This document shows positions 24,711-33,448 of a stretch of 64,000 nucleotides of DNA, one piece after another. The stretch lies in assembly GCA_934643145.1 (NCBI GenBank), contig CAKUBM010000001.1:1-64000 (forward strand), given 5' to 3'. The stretch is from an uncultured Collinsella sp. (lineage in GTDB: Bacteria; Actinomycetota; Coriobacteriia; Coriobacteriales; Coriobacteriaceae). Every line of letters begins with the position of its first letter. The stretch's first letter is position 1. A program made the translations under genes and the position numbers. Below the pieces are notes generated by a model that saw nothing but the letters and a program-made list of their open reading frames with translations, was not told the DNA's origin and made no database searches.

Positions 24711-25652
24711 ATGTCAGAATTCATTAGGCCTCAGGTTCAGGTCGAAGAGATCAACGAGACGTCTGCTCGTGTCTCCGTCGAGCCGCTCGAGCGTGGTTAC
24801 GGCGATACGCTGGGTAACTCCCTTCGTCGCGTTCTTCTGTCCTCGCTCGAGGGTGCCGCCGTCGAGGCTATTCAGATCGATGGTGCGCAGCACGAGTTCA
24901 TGACCATCCCTAACATGGTCGAGGATGTCACCGACATCGTCCTGAATGTCAAGGGTCTTGTCTTCAGGGCTCTCGGCACGACCGACGAGGCGACCGCCAC
25001 CATCTCGGTTGACGGCCCCTGCGAGGTCACCGGTGCGGACTTCTTTATTCCGTCCGAGTTTGAGCTGGTCAACCCCGAGCAGCACATTGCTACGCTCACC
25101 GAGGGTGGCCATCTCACCATGAGCATGCGCATCGGCTATGGCCGCGGCTATGTTTCTGGCGAGGCCAACAAGCGCGACAACGATCCCATCGGTGTGATCC
25201 ACGTCGACTCGCTGTACTCGCCGGTTTCCCGTTGCGCCAAGCTCGTTGAGGCTTGCCGTGTCGGTCAGCACACCGACTACGACCGCCTTGTCCTCGAGAT
25301 CGAGACCAACGGCTCCATCGCCCCGCGCGACGCCGTGGTCCAGGCTGCCAATATCATCAACCAGCATATGGCCGCCTTTATGAACCTTGCCGAGACCCCC
25401 GAGGTCGAGGAGGAGGCTTCGATCTTCGCTCCCGAGGTCACCAACGACAACGCCGAGCTGGACAAGCAGATCGAGGACCTGGACCTTTCTGTCCGTTCCT
25501 ACAACTGCCTTAAGCGCGCCAGCATTCACTCTGTCCGTCAGCTCGTTGAGTTCTCGGAGAACGATCTGCTCAACATCCGTAACTTCGGTGTTAAGTCGAT
25601 CGAGGAAGTGAAGGACAAGCTTGAGTCCATGGGCCTGAGCCTGAAGGCTTAA
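24711..25652 (+). CDS. rpoA: DNA-directed RNA polymerase subunit alpha
   Basis: 313 aa. The N-terminal assembly domain (about 1-230) has ERGYGDTLGNSLRRVLLSSLEGAAV. The C-terminal domain (about 245-310) has SYNCLKRASIHSVRQLVEFSENDLLNIRNFG and binds UP elements and activators. It lies between rpsD and rplQ, as in most bacteria. Confidence 0.98.
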   Translation: MSEFIRPQVQVEEINETSARVSVEPLERGYGDTLGNSLRRVLLSSLEGAAVEAIQIDGAQHEFMTIPNMVEDVTDIVLNVKGLVFRALGTTDEATATISVDGPCEVTGADFFIPSEFELVNPEQHIATLTEGGHLTMSMRIGYGRGYVSGEANKRDNDPIGVIHVDSLYSPVSRCAKLVEACRVGQHTDYDRLVLEIETNGSIAPRDAVVQAANIINQHMAAFMNLAETPEVEEEASIFAPEVTNDNAELDKQIEDLDLSVRSYNCLKRASIHSVRQLVEFSENDLLNIRNFGVKSIEEVKDKLESMGLSLKA

Positions 25653-25682
25653 TGCTTCGCATATTTGAGGAGAAACTAGACC

Positions 25683-26150
25683 ATGCGTCACAACGTTAAG
25701 AAGGGCCTGAAGCTCGGCACCGATGCGAGCCACACCAAGGCCATGAAGAAGAGCCTTGCTAAGGCCCTCTTCGAGAACGACCGCATCAAGACCACCGAGA
25801 CCCGCGCTAAGGCGCTGCGTTCGGTCGTCGACCCGATCATCACTTGGGCCAAGAAGGGCGACCTGCACTCTCGTCGTCTGGCTATCGCCAAGCTCGGCGA
25901 TAAGCAGCTCGTTGCCGAGATCTTCGACAAGGCTGCCCAGGGCATGTGGCAGGACCGCAACGGCGGTTACACCCGCATCATGAAGCTCGGTAACCGTAAG
26001 GGCGACAACGCCCCCATCGTTATCATGGAGCTCGTCACCGAGCCTTGCACGCCTAAGGCCAAGAAGGCTGCTCCGGCCCCCAAGAAGGCCGCTGCTCCCA
26101 AGAAGGTCGAGGCTGTCGAGGAGACTGCTGCCGAGGAGAGCGCTGAGTAG
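25683..26150 (+). CDS. rplQ: 50S ribosomal protein L17 with low-complexity tail
   Basis: 155 aa. It has a normal L17 core (about 1-118, MRHNVKKGLKLGTDASHTKAM through GYTRIMKLGNRKGDNAPIVIMEL). A tail of about 36 residues rich in Ala, Lys and Pro ends in an acidic run (EETAAEESAE). Tails of this kind are known in actinobacterial L17; the similar tail on L31 in this window is notable. It closes the ribosomal block with a strong terminator. Confidence 0.96.
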   Translation: MRHNVKKGLKLGTDASHTKAMKKSLAKALFENDRIKTTETRAKALRSVVDPIITWAKKGDLHSRRLAIAKLGDKQLVAEIFDKAAQGMWQDRNGGYTRIMKLGNRKGDNAPIVIMELVTEPCTPKAKKAAPAPKKAAAPKKVEAVEETAAEESAE

Positions 26151-26176
26151 ACATTCCGTCTGCATAGGCTATATTC

Positions 26177-26207
26177 GAGGGGTACGTTCGCGTACCCCTC
26201 TTTTTTT
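26177..26207 (+). terminator. Strong terminator after rplQ
   Basis: Perfect 10-bp stem GAGGGGTACG / CGTACCCCTC with loop TTCG, followed by seven T residues. It ends the ribosomal block before truA. Confidence 0.95.
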
Positions 26208-26242
26208 GTCGCGATACCGTTGCTTGTTTGTTGGGAGCGCCC

Positions 26243-27067
26243 ATGACTGCGCCGTCTGATTTCAATTCGATTTCCGAGCTTGACGCCACACTCGTATTTC
26301 GCGTGGCCTATGATGGCTCGTCGTATAGCGGATTTGCCGAGCAGCCGGGACAGACGACGGTTGCGGGCGAGCTACGTCGAGCCATCGAGACGCTACTTCG
26401 CCGCCCGATCGATCTGACGTGCGCGGGGCGTACCGATGCAGGCGTGCATGCCGTGGCTCAGTACATCAGCGTGCCCGCAACGGACGCTGAGCTCGCTTGT
26501 ACGCGCCGTAGGTGGCTGCGGGCTATGGATGCCCTGCTGCCCAAAGATATCGCCATAAACGAGGTCTACAGGGCCCGTAAAGGCTTTTCTGCGCGTTTTG
26601 ACGCGCGTTCCCGTACGTATACGTACCGTATTGCCGAACGAGATGCGCGCCCCGTGCTGTCCCGTGGTGCCGTGTGGTGGCATCGCTATCCCTTGGATGT
26701 TGAGGCTATGTCTGCTGCCTGCCCTGCGCTGCTGGGCGAGCAGGACTTTAAAAGCTTTTGCAAGGTTGCTTCGGCCGTTGGCAAGCCCACACATCGCTGC
26801 GTGATGCGTGCCGAATTTGGCCATGAGGTTGCGTTTGGCGAGGACATCCTGACGTTCACCATCGAGGGCAATGCGTTTCTGCATTCGATGGTCCGTACGA
26901 TCGTGGGCACACTTGTCGAGATTGGCATGCATCGCCGTGAACCCGAGTGGATGCGCGAGGTTATCGATGCTTGCGATCGCACCGCTGCGGGCCCCACGGC
27001 TCCTGCCTGCGGCCTTACGTTTATGGGCGTGGATTATGATCCCGCCGAGCTTGTCGTGCTCGACTAG
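26243..27067 (+). CDS. truA: tRNA pseudouridine synthase A
   Basis: 274 aa. It makes pseudouridine at positions 38-40 of tRNA anticodon arms. The catalytic aspartate lies in CAGRTDAGVHA (about residue 62). FKSFCKVAS and NAFLHSMVRTIVGTLVEIG match the family. The start is the ATG behind GGGAG; in-frame TTG codons upstream lack spacing. truA often follows rplQ. Confidence 0.95.
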   Translation: MTAPSDFNSISELDATLVFRVAYDGSSYSGFAEQPGQTTVAGELRRAIETLLRRPIDLTCAGRTDAGVHAVAQYISVPATDAELACTRRRWLRAMDALLPKDIAINEVYRARKGFSARFDARSRTYTYRIAERDARPVLSRGAVWWHRYPLDVEAMSAACPALLGEQDFKSFCKVASAVGKPTHRCVMRAEFGHEVAFGEDILTFTIEGNAFLHSMVRTIVGTLVEIGMHRREPEWMREVIDACDRTAAGPTAPACGLTFMGVDYDPAELVVLD

Positions 27068-27229
27068 GGGAGGGCTCGACGTGTCGTGCGTCGACACCTG
27101 TCATCTGTGGGCTGCGCGTGTGCAACATCTGTTCTTGGCGTGCAATGCAACCGGTGTCTCATTGCTTTTATTGCCGGGGTGTACCATGAACCACGGTTTG
27201 ATTCATTGCTGTCGAGAGGACGGATAAAT

Positions 27230-28270
27230 TTGGTTCGACGTGGCTCGCATCCGCGACTTTCGGTGATCCTTGTGGTAGAAGGTTCGCCCAGCTATGCGAT
27301 GCGTGCGCTCGAGAGTATCCAGAACCAAGACCTCTACGATTTGCAGATTGTCGTTGTCTGCCGCGATGCTGCGCCCGGTGTGCGCCATTCGCTTCAAGTT
27401 GCTGCCGACAGGGACATCCATATTGATTTGATTGACGTCGAGGACGCGACGCGCGGCGCGTGTCTTCGTGCCGGTTTTGCTGCTTCGCGCGGCTCTCAAA
27501 TCATCGCCATGAACGCCGATGAGTGGTTTGCTCCGCAATCCCTTTCCAAGATGGTCGATATCGCGTGCGATACTGCGGCAGACATAGTGTTCCCCACGGT
27601 GTCGCTCGACCGCTATGATGCACATCGAGAGCGCCATTCGCGCGTCTTGGATGCTACTCATACTTCCATTGATAGCAAATCTTCGATGGTGGCCGGGCTG
27701 CCTCAGTTGATTTTAGGCGGCTTGGTTGCTCAAGTCTCTGGCGTGATGTATAGCCGTCCGCTGTTTGAGGCATGCCTTTTGTGCGACAAAGCGTTTCGCA
27801 CAGTTGGGTTTATGGCATGCGCGCTCTCGCAGGCGCAGCGTGTCTCCGGATGCGGCGACGCTTGTTTCCACGCGGTAGCGCCTAAGCTTACAGATGCCTT
27901 TGATCCCACCATGTATGCCAAGGTATCCGATGACACCCGAGCGCTCGATGAGCTTGCGGACTCACTCTCGGAAGCAGATAGCGGTGGTCGGCTCAAGCTG
28001 GCAAGCCAAAAGTTCTACTTTGCCGGACTGGTCGCCTGCATCGAGAATTTGTGTCTGAGCCCGCATGGGGTGTCGTCAATCGAGCGTTCCGCCCGCATGC
28101 GTGATATGCTCGAGGCGCCTCGAACCCGTCAGATGGTCGCCGCGCTCAAGGACAACCATCGGGGACTGGGTCTGTTGTTTGGGCCGATCGCCAGCGCTAA
28201 GCCCGCGCGCTGCGTGATGTGTACGCATCTGGCAGCTTTTCTTAACCGGACGGGCGCAAAAACCGCCTAA
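27230..28270 (+). CDS. Glycosyltransferase family 2-like protein, about 346 aa
   Basis: The N-terminal part resembles GT-A family 2 enzymes: SVILVVEGSPSYAMRALESIQNQDLYDLQIVVV (near 15-45) and then an MNADEWFAP segment (near 100) where the DXD-like metal motif is expected. No membrane segment is clear. The C-terminal half (VAGLPQLILGGL...) is not typical of characterised members. The start is uncertain: TTG at 27230 follows GAGAGGACGG, while the frame is open to 27086 without a good signal. The acceptor and sugar are unknown. Confidence 0.6.
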   Translation: MVRRGSHPRLSVILVVEGSPSYAMRALESIQNQDLYDLQIVVVCRDAAPGVRHSLQVAADRDIHIDLIDVEDATRGACLRAGFAASRGSQIIAMNADEWFAPQSLSKMVDIACDTAADIVFPTVSLDRYDAHRERHSRVLDATHTSIDSKSSMVAGLPQLILGGLVAQVSGVMYSRPLFEACLLCDKAFRTVGFMACALSQAQRVSGCGDACFHAVAPKLTDAFDPTMYAKVSDDTRALDELADSLSEADSGGRLKLASQKFYFAGLVACIENLCLSPHGVSSIERSARMRDMLEAPRTRQMVAALKDNHRGLGLLFGPIASAKPARCVMCTHLAAFLNRTGAKTA

Positions 28271-28281
28271 ACGGCTCATTA

Positions 28282-28309
28282 CGAAACAAATTTGCATAGA
28301 ATTGTTTCG
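28282..28309. promoter_or_regulatory. Inverted repeat CGAAACAA-N12-TTGTTTCG upstream of argR
   Basis: Perfect 8-bp arms with a 12-bp spacer, about 95 bp before argR, in AT-rich sequence. Further AT-rich near-palindromes (AATAG...CTATT and TGATTGATT, 28337-28370) lie nearer the gene and could be ARG-box-like sites for autoregulation. Assignment is speculative. Confidence 0.4.
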
Positions 28310-28402
28310 AAATGCGTTCTTATACACAAAAGCCTTCAAATAGCGTTAAACTATTCAATCACTGATTGATTGTCTCCGCCATCTTTTGGAGAGAGGGTTT
28401 GT

Positions 28403-28840
28403 ATGGCTAAAAAACGCAATGGGCGCCAGGATGCCATTAGAGATATTGTGCGCAATAAGGATGTCCGCACGCAGCGCGTGCTGGTCGATGAGCTCCGCGC
28501 TATGGGCTTTGATTGCACGCAGGCGACTGTCTCTCGCGATATTGCCGATATGGGGCTGCGTAAGCTCCCTGAGGGCATCTATGTTCTGGCAGAGGACCTG
28601 CACCTGCAGCGTATGGTTTCCGAGCTCGTAACGGGCGTTCTGCGCACCGATAATCTGGTTATGATCAAGGCTCAGCCTGGCACGGCTTCCGGCATCGCCG
28701 CCGCCGTTGATGCGGCAGAGCTGCCCGATGTGCTTGGCTCGCTTGCCGGCAACGATACGATTTTGGTTATTGCCCAGACGGCCGAGGACGGCGAGCGTCT
28801 CGAGGCGCTGATCAATAAGCTGAGCAATTCTCGCAAGTAG
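28403..28840 (+). CDS. argR: Arginine repressor ArgR
   Basis: 145 aa. The N-terminal winged helix (about 1-70) has TQATVSRDIADMGLRKLPEGIYVL. The C-terminal hexamerisation/arginine-binding domain (about 80-145) has MIKAQPGTASGIAAAVDAAELPDVLGSLAGNDTILV. It represses arginine biosynthesis genes when arginine is bound. AGAGGG lies before the ATG. It is a stand-alone gene ended by a strong terminator; no arg biosynthetic genes are nearby. Confidence 0.95.
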   Translation: MAKKRNGRQDAIRDIVRNKDVRTQRVLVDELRAMGFDCTQATVSRDIADMGLRKLPEGIYVLAEDLHLQRMVSELVTGVLRTDNLVMIKAQPGTASGIAAAVDAAELPDVLGSLAGNDTILVIAQTAEDGERLEALINKLSNSRK

Positions 28841-28891
28841 GCGTGCGGGTCGTGCGCTCGGCCCTGCGCGCGCTGACATAGTTGCCTGTAA

Positions 28892-28925
28892 GGGGGTATC
28901 GACGATGGTCGGTACCCCCCTTTTT
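28892..28925 (+). terminator. Terminator after argR
   Basis: GGGGGTATCGAC pairs with GTCGGTACCCCC (one G-T wobble) around GATG, followed by TTTTT. Confidence 0.9.
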
Positions 28926-28970
28926 GTTTGCCGGTATAAAGACCGCCTGCCAGGTCGCTTTAAACTAAAA

Positions 28971-29005
28971 GGCCCCCGAGCAGTTGAATAAGCTGTTCGG
29001 GGGCC
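28971..29005. terminator. Bidirectional terminator, mainly for the penicillin-binding protein gene
   Basis: GGCCCCCGAGCAG pairs with GCTGTTCGGGGGCC. Read on the minus strand the stem is followed by TTTTAG, so it terminates the minus-strand gene that ends at 29030. Confidence 0.85.
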
Positions 29006-29029
29006 TTGTTGCTTATGGCCGGATGATTT

Positions 29030-31231
29030 CTAGCCGACCGTATCGTCAGGCGTGGGCGAGGGGTCGGGAGTGGGCGTGGGCGTAGGCGTGCCGCCATCGC
29101 CGCCGGTCGAACCACCGGTGGAGCCGCCCGTCGAGCCACCGGTCGTACCGGTGCCGCCGGTGGTGTCGCCGCCCGTGGTCTCGGTGGTCGTGGTCGTCGT
29201 GGTAGTCGTTGTAGTGGTGGTTTCCTCTTCGTCCTCGTTCTCGTCCTTGTCCTTGTCGTCGTTCTCCGTCTTCTTGGTGTTGTTGGTGCCGTAGAACTTC
29301 CAGACGCTGTTGTTCTTGTAGGTGGGCGCCGTTCCGGTCGCAAACTCCTCGCGCTCGGTACCGGTCAGAACGGTGTTCATAAACCGTTTAAAGACAGGCA
29401 GGTTGGTGCTGTCGCCCAGCAGGTCCGTGCCGTACTTTTGGATGGGGATCTCGCCCGCGGAATAGCCGGTCCACAGGGCGCATGCCAGCTGCGGGGTATA
29501 GCCGCAGAACCACAGGTTGGTGGTGTTGTCGGTGGTGCCCGTCTTTCCGGCATAGGGCTGGTTGACGCTCAGGGCGCCGGCAGCACCCGTACCGCTGCCC
29601 TGCATGACGCCGGACAGAACATCGGTGACCGCGGCGGCCTCACCCTCGGTAAGCACCTGTGAGGGATTGTCGGTGTGCTGGTACAGCACCGAACCGGTAC
29701 GAGAATCAATCTCGGTGATGGCGATCGGCTGGCGATAGTAGCCGCCGTTGGCAAACGTCGCGTAGGCGGCGGCCATCTCGAGCGGCGAGATCGAGCCGGT
29801 GCCGAGCGTCATGACGGGAACGTCCTCGATGTTGTCCTTGGCGGGGTCGATGCCGAGTTTTTTGACGAGCGAGATGATCTTGCTGTTGCCGACGGCTTCC
29901 GCCACCTGGATGTAGCCGGTGTTGGAGGAGTATGCCGTCGCCTGCTTAAGCGTGATGTTGCCATAGCTCTGGTTGGCGTAGTTTTGGACCTCGGTCGTGG
30001 TGCCCTTGGCCTTGAGCGGCGAGTTGCAGTTGAGGGTGACGTTGGGGTTCATGCCGTTTTGGATGGCAGTTGCCAGCGTAAAGGCCTTAAAGGTGGAGCC
30101 GACGGGACGCTTGGCCGTGGCATGGTTTACGTGGTTCTCGTCGGCGTTGTAGTCGTAGCCGCCCACCATGCACTTGATGTAGCCGGTCTTGGGGTCGACG
30201 ACGACCATGCCCATGTCCAGGCCGTCAAGCGAGAGCGTGTCGAGCTGCTCGCGGACGGCATTCTCTGCCACCTGCTGCATCGTGGGGTCGATGGTGGTCT
30301 TGACGGTCAGGCCGCCCTTAAAGAGCACGTCGGTCGAGAACTCCTGCTCCAGCAGCTGCTTGACGTAGGAGACAAAGTAGGGCTGCGAGTATACGTCGAC
30401 GCCGCTGCCTGAGATTTCGGTCACATTGAGGGTGATGGGCTCGGCCTGTGCGGCATCGTGCTCCTCCTGGGTGATGTGGCCCAGGCGCAGCATGTTGTCG
30501 AGAACCTTGTTGCGGCGAGACAGCGCCAGGTCGGGGTTGACCGTGGGGTCGTACTGCGAGGGCGAGTTGGGAAGGCCGATGAGCAGCGCGGCCTCGCTCA
30601 GGGTGAGGTCGGCGGCGCTCTTGGACAGATAGGTCTCGGCTGCGGCCTCGATGCCGTAGGCGCCGTGGCCGTAATAGATGGTGTTGAGGTACATCATGAG
30701 GATCTCGTCTTTGGAGTACATGTCCTCCATCTTGATGGCGATGTAGGCCTCGCGCACCTTACGCTCGATGGTCGAGTCGAACTGTTCCTCCTGCAGGATG
30801 GTGTTGCGCACCAGCTGCTGGGTGATAGTCGAGGCGCCTTCGTGCCCGCCGCCGAGGGTTGCCACCGCAGCACGCGCGATACCCCACAGGTCGATACCGC
30901 CGTGCTCGTAGAAGCGCTCGTCCTCGACATCGACGGTGCCCTGCAGCACGTAGGGGGAGACCTCGTCCTTGGTGATGGACTTGCGGTTTTGCGTGTAGAA
31001 GCTCGCTATCTTGTTGCCGTTGCAGTCAACGATCTCGGTGGGCTCGCTCACCAGATACGCGTTGGCGTCGGTGTAGTCGGGCAGATCGGACAGCCAGCGG
31101 TTGACGTTGCCGACCATGCCGATGCCAAACGCCACGCCCGCAATCAGCAGAAAGCCCAAAAACGAGAGCAGGATTATGGGCAGGGCGTGCGTCTTTGAAC
31201 GGCTGTGTCCCTGTCGTTGGCGAGGACCCAT
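29030..31231 (-). CDS. Bifunctional penicillin-binding protein (class A), 733 aa
   Basis: Peptidoglycan polymerase and cross-linker. A cytoplasmic basic N-terminus is followed by a membrane segment (about 17-40, IILLSFLGFLLIAGVAFGIG). The glycosyltransferase-51 domain has VEDERFYEHGGID and GASTITQQLVRN (about 100-145). The transpeptidase domain has the SxxK serine in GSTFK, YSSNTGY and KTGTT. The C-terminus is a low-complexity tail: acidic Asp/Glu/Lys, a run of 13 threonines, Gly/Ser/Thr repeats and Pro/Thr. The start is the ATG behind TGGAGG; an upstream extension lacks a signal. Confidence 0.93.
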   Translation of the reverse strand: MGPRQRQGHSRSKTHALPIILLSFLGFLLIAGVAFGIGMVGNVNRWLSDLPDYTDANAYLVSEPTEIVDCNGNKIASFYTQNRKSITKDEVSPYVLQGTVDVEDERFYEHGGIDLWGIARAAVATLGGGHEGASTITQQLVRNTILQEEQFDSTIERKVREAYIAIKMEDMYSKDEILMMYLNTIYYGHGAYGIEAAAETYLSKSAADLTLSEAALLIGLPNSPSQYDPTVNPDLALSRRNKVLDNMLRLGHITQEEHDAAQAEPITLNVTEISGSGVDVYSQPYFVSYVKQLLEQEFSTDVLFKGGLTVKTTIDPTMQQVAENAVREQLDTLSLDGLDMGMVVVDPKTGYIKCMVGGYDYNADENHVNHATAKRPVGSTFKAFTLATAIQNGMNPNVTLNCNSPLKAKGTTTEVQNYANQSYGNITLKQATAYSSNTGYIQVAEAVGNSKIISLVKKLGIDPAKDNIEDVPVMTLGTGSISPLEMAAAYATFANGGYYRQPIAITEIDSRTGSVLYQHTDNPSQVLTEGEAAAVTDVLSGVMQGSGTGAAGALSVNQPYAGKTGTTDNTTNLWFCGYTPQLACALWTGYSAGEIPIQKYGTDLLGDSTNLPVFKRFMNTVLTGTEREEFATGTAPTYKNNSVWKFYGTNNTKKTENDDKDKDENEDEEETTTTTTTTTTTTTETTGGDTTGGTGTTGGSTGGSTGGSTGGDGGTPTPTPTPDPSPTPDDTVG

Positions 31232-31393
31232 ATATTGACCTCCAGGTATGTCGTGCCGGACGGTGGATGTGCCGTCGGGGCAGGATGGACATAAGTTATT
31301 ACACGATAAACCAAACGGGGCGCGTGAGGCCTCGTGTATGCTGGAAGACGGCATTTTTCAGAGTGAATGCATACCTTGGTAAGGAGTTTGTCG

Positions 31394-33352
31394 ATGACGA
31401 TTCGGGCGATGGGGCCGAACGGACAATACAAGACTGGATTGGATGTTGTCAGTGCGGCGCTGCCCGAGCTGCTGGCGCCGGCGGGCGGGCTCGACCAGAT
31501 GCTTGCGGCCATCGCCGCGGGTGCCGATGCCATCTATGCGGGGTTGGGCGGCTTTAACGCCCGTGTGAGCGCCCACGGCTTTACGGATGACGAGTTTGCG
31601 CGCGGCTGTGCTGTGGCGCATGCCCATGGCGTGCGTGTGTACGTGACGCTCAACGTGTTCGTGTTTGACGATGAGTTGTCCGACGCGGTGGCGTTGGGAG
31701 CTCATGCACTGGAGCTGGGCGCCGATGCTCTGATTGTCGCCGATGCCGGGCTGGCTTGTGTACTGCGCACGGCGATTCCCGGGGTCGAGATTCACCTGTC
31801 CACGCAGGCGGGCGTTCATAGCGAAGGCGCCGTGCGGCTTGCCGCCGATGAGCTGGGGGTCGAGCGCGTGACGACGGCACGCGAGCTGGCGGTCGACGAG
31901 ATTGCGGCGCTATGTGCCACGGGCGTGCCCATCGAGGTATTCTGCCACGGTGCGATTTGCATCGGCTATTCGGGGGCGTGCGGGTTCTCGGCCCTGCGGC
32001 GTGGGCGCTCGGCGATGCGCGGCGACTGCACGCAGCCGTGCCGTCTGGCGTACGACCTGGTGGACGAGGCGGGGCAGAGCGTTGTCGCCGTCGAGGGGGA
32101 TCGCCTGCTGTGTCCGCGCGACTATCTGGGTATTGCGCATCTGCCCGAGCTTGTAGATGCCGGCGTGGCGTCGCTCAAGATCGAGGGGCGCATGAAGAAC
32201 CCCGATTACGTATTCAACGTGGTGCGGGTTTGGCGCCGGGCGCTCGATATGCTGCGCGACGGCGCGTGGGACCCCGGTGCCGTGGAAGAGCTTGAGCGCG
32301 AGCTGGGAAGGTCGTTTAACCGTGGGTTTATCGACGCGTATCTGCGGGGGCGTTCGGGTGCCGAGCTGATGAGCTTTGAGCGTGCAATTAACCAGGGCGT
32401 GCGCGTGGGGCGCTTGGTCGCTGTGGGCCACGAAGAGGTGACCGTTGAACTCGATGCCGCCGTGGCGGCGGGTGACACGCTCGAGATTCGGTTCTATCCG
32501 GGCGTCGACGCGCGTCCCGATGTGCCCAAGCGCTGGCCGCAGGTGCCCTGCCCGGTGGATGCCGCAGCGGGGAAGCGCGTCGTCGTGCATTGCAAGCGTA
32601 AGGTGGACACGGGCTGCGAGGTATACCTGATTCGCAGCGCCGGCGTGTTGGATCAGACAGCGGCGGTGTTGGAGCGCATGCGGGCCGAGGCGGATGCGAT
32701 TGCGCCCGTTGCGCGCGCCGTTGAGGTGCTGCCCTTTGAGGACGTTGCGGTGGATGGCGGTGCGTCGACGGAGTTGGTGGAGCGCGCGGTTCCCGCTCGC
32801 ATGGTTTTTGCCTGGCAGCTGATGGATGCCGACCCGCGCGGAGAACTCGATTTGTCCGACACTGTTGTGGTGCTTGACGAGGTGTGCCGCACGGGTGACG
32901 CTGACCGGACCCGCTCACTGATGCAGCGTGCCGGGCGCGTCGTCTGCCGCAACCTGGGTCAGGTAGTGATCGCTTGCAAGCTGGGCGTGACGTTTGACGT
33001 GGCGGCGCCGGTGTTCTGCGCGAATCGGGTCACGCTTACCTGGCTGCGCGGACTCGGGGCGGGGCGGGTGTACTTGCCGGCCGAGTTGCTCGGCAATGAT
33101 GCGGAGCGTGTTGCCGGGCTTGCCGCTTGTTCCGGTGTCTTGGGGCCTGTCGATGCCGACCGTCCCGAGCTCATGGTGTGCGAGCACTGCTTGCTGACTG
33201 CCGAGGGCGCCTGCGCCACGGATACAACGGGGCAGGTTCGTTGCCGTGACTGCTCGCGCCGTCAGCAGGCGCGCTTTTTGGTCGAACGTGACGGCACGCG
33301 TTTGCCGGTCGTTATCGACGCGTGCGGCAGGACGAGGATTTTCCTGTCGTAG
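31394..33352 (+). CDS. U32 family peptidase-like protein (TrhP/RlhA type), 652 aa
   Basis: The U32 signature lies near residue 190: EVFCHGAICIGYSGACGFSALR...RGDCTQPCR. The N-terminal TIM-barrel-like part (ELLAPAGGLDQMLAAIAAGADAIYAG) is typical. Bacterial U32 proteins of this length are implicated in hydroxylation of tRNA or 23S rRNA with iron-sulfur chemistry rather than proteolysis. A further cysteine set (CEHCLL...CRDCSR) is at the C-terminus. The start is the ATG behind TAAGGAG. Divergent from the penicillin-binding protein gene. Confidence 0.85.
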   Translation: MTIRAMGPNGQYKTGLDVVSAALPELLAPAGGLDQMLAAIAAGADAIYAGLGGFNARVSAHGFTDDEFARGCAVAHAHGVRVYVTLNVFVFDDELSDAVALGAHALELGADALIVADAGLACVLRTAIPGVEIHLSTQAGVHSEGAVRLAADELGVERVTTARELAVDEIAALCATGVPIEVFCHGAICIGYSGACGFSALRRGRSAMRGDCTQPCRLAYDLVDEAGQSVVAVEGDRLLCPRDYLGIAHLPELVDAGVASLKIEGRMKNPDYVFNVVRVWRRALDMLRDGAWDPGAVEELERELGRSFNRGFIDAYLRGRSGAELMSFERAINQGVRVGRLVAVGHEEVTVELDAAVAAGDTLEIRFYPGVDARPDVPKRWPQVPCPVDAAAGKRVVVHCKRKVDTGCEVYLIRSAGVLDQTAAVLERMRAEADAIAPVARAVEVLPFEDVAVDGGASTELVERAVPARMVFAWQLMDADPRGELDLSDTVVVLDEVCRTGDADRTRSLMQRAGRVVCRNLGQVVIACKLGVTFDVAAPVFCANRVTLTWLRGLGAGRVYLPAELLGNDAERVAGLAACSGVLGPVDADRPELMVCEHCLLTAEGACATDTTGQVRCRDCSRRQQARFLVERDGTRLPVVIDACGRTRIFLS

Positions 33353-33400
33353 GTGCTGCGTCGCGTCAGTTTGTTATCATAAGAGAGTTTATGGACTTCC

Positions 33401-33427
33401 AGCACCGCCGTTTTCGGCGAGGGTGCT
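33401..33427 (+). other. Leader hairpin before tyrS
   Basis: AGCACC with GGTGCT and GCCG with CGGC form one stem around TTTT, about 20 bp before the tyrS start. No T-box features (specifier loop, conserved T-box sequence) were recognised. Confidence 0.45.
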
Positions 33428-33448
33428 ATAGCAAAAGGAGGATACCCA

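Noticed and set aside
29052..29294. Plus-strand Val/Pro-rich frame at the end of the penicillin-binding protein gene
   Set aside because: It is the complement of the Thr/Gly/Pro low-complexity tail of the minus-strand gene.
33353..33448. T-box leader upstream of tyrS
   Set aside because: Only a simple hairpin is visible; there is no specifier loop or conserved T-box sequence.
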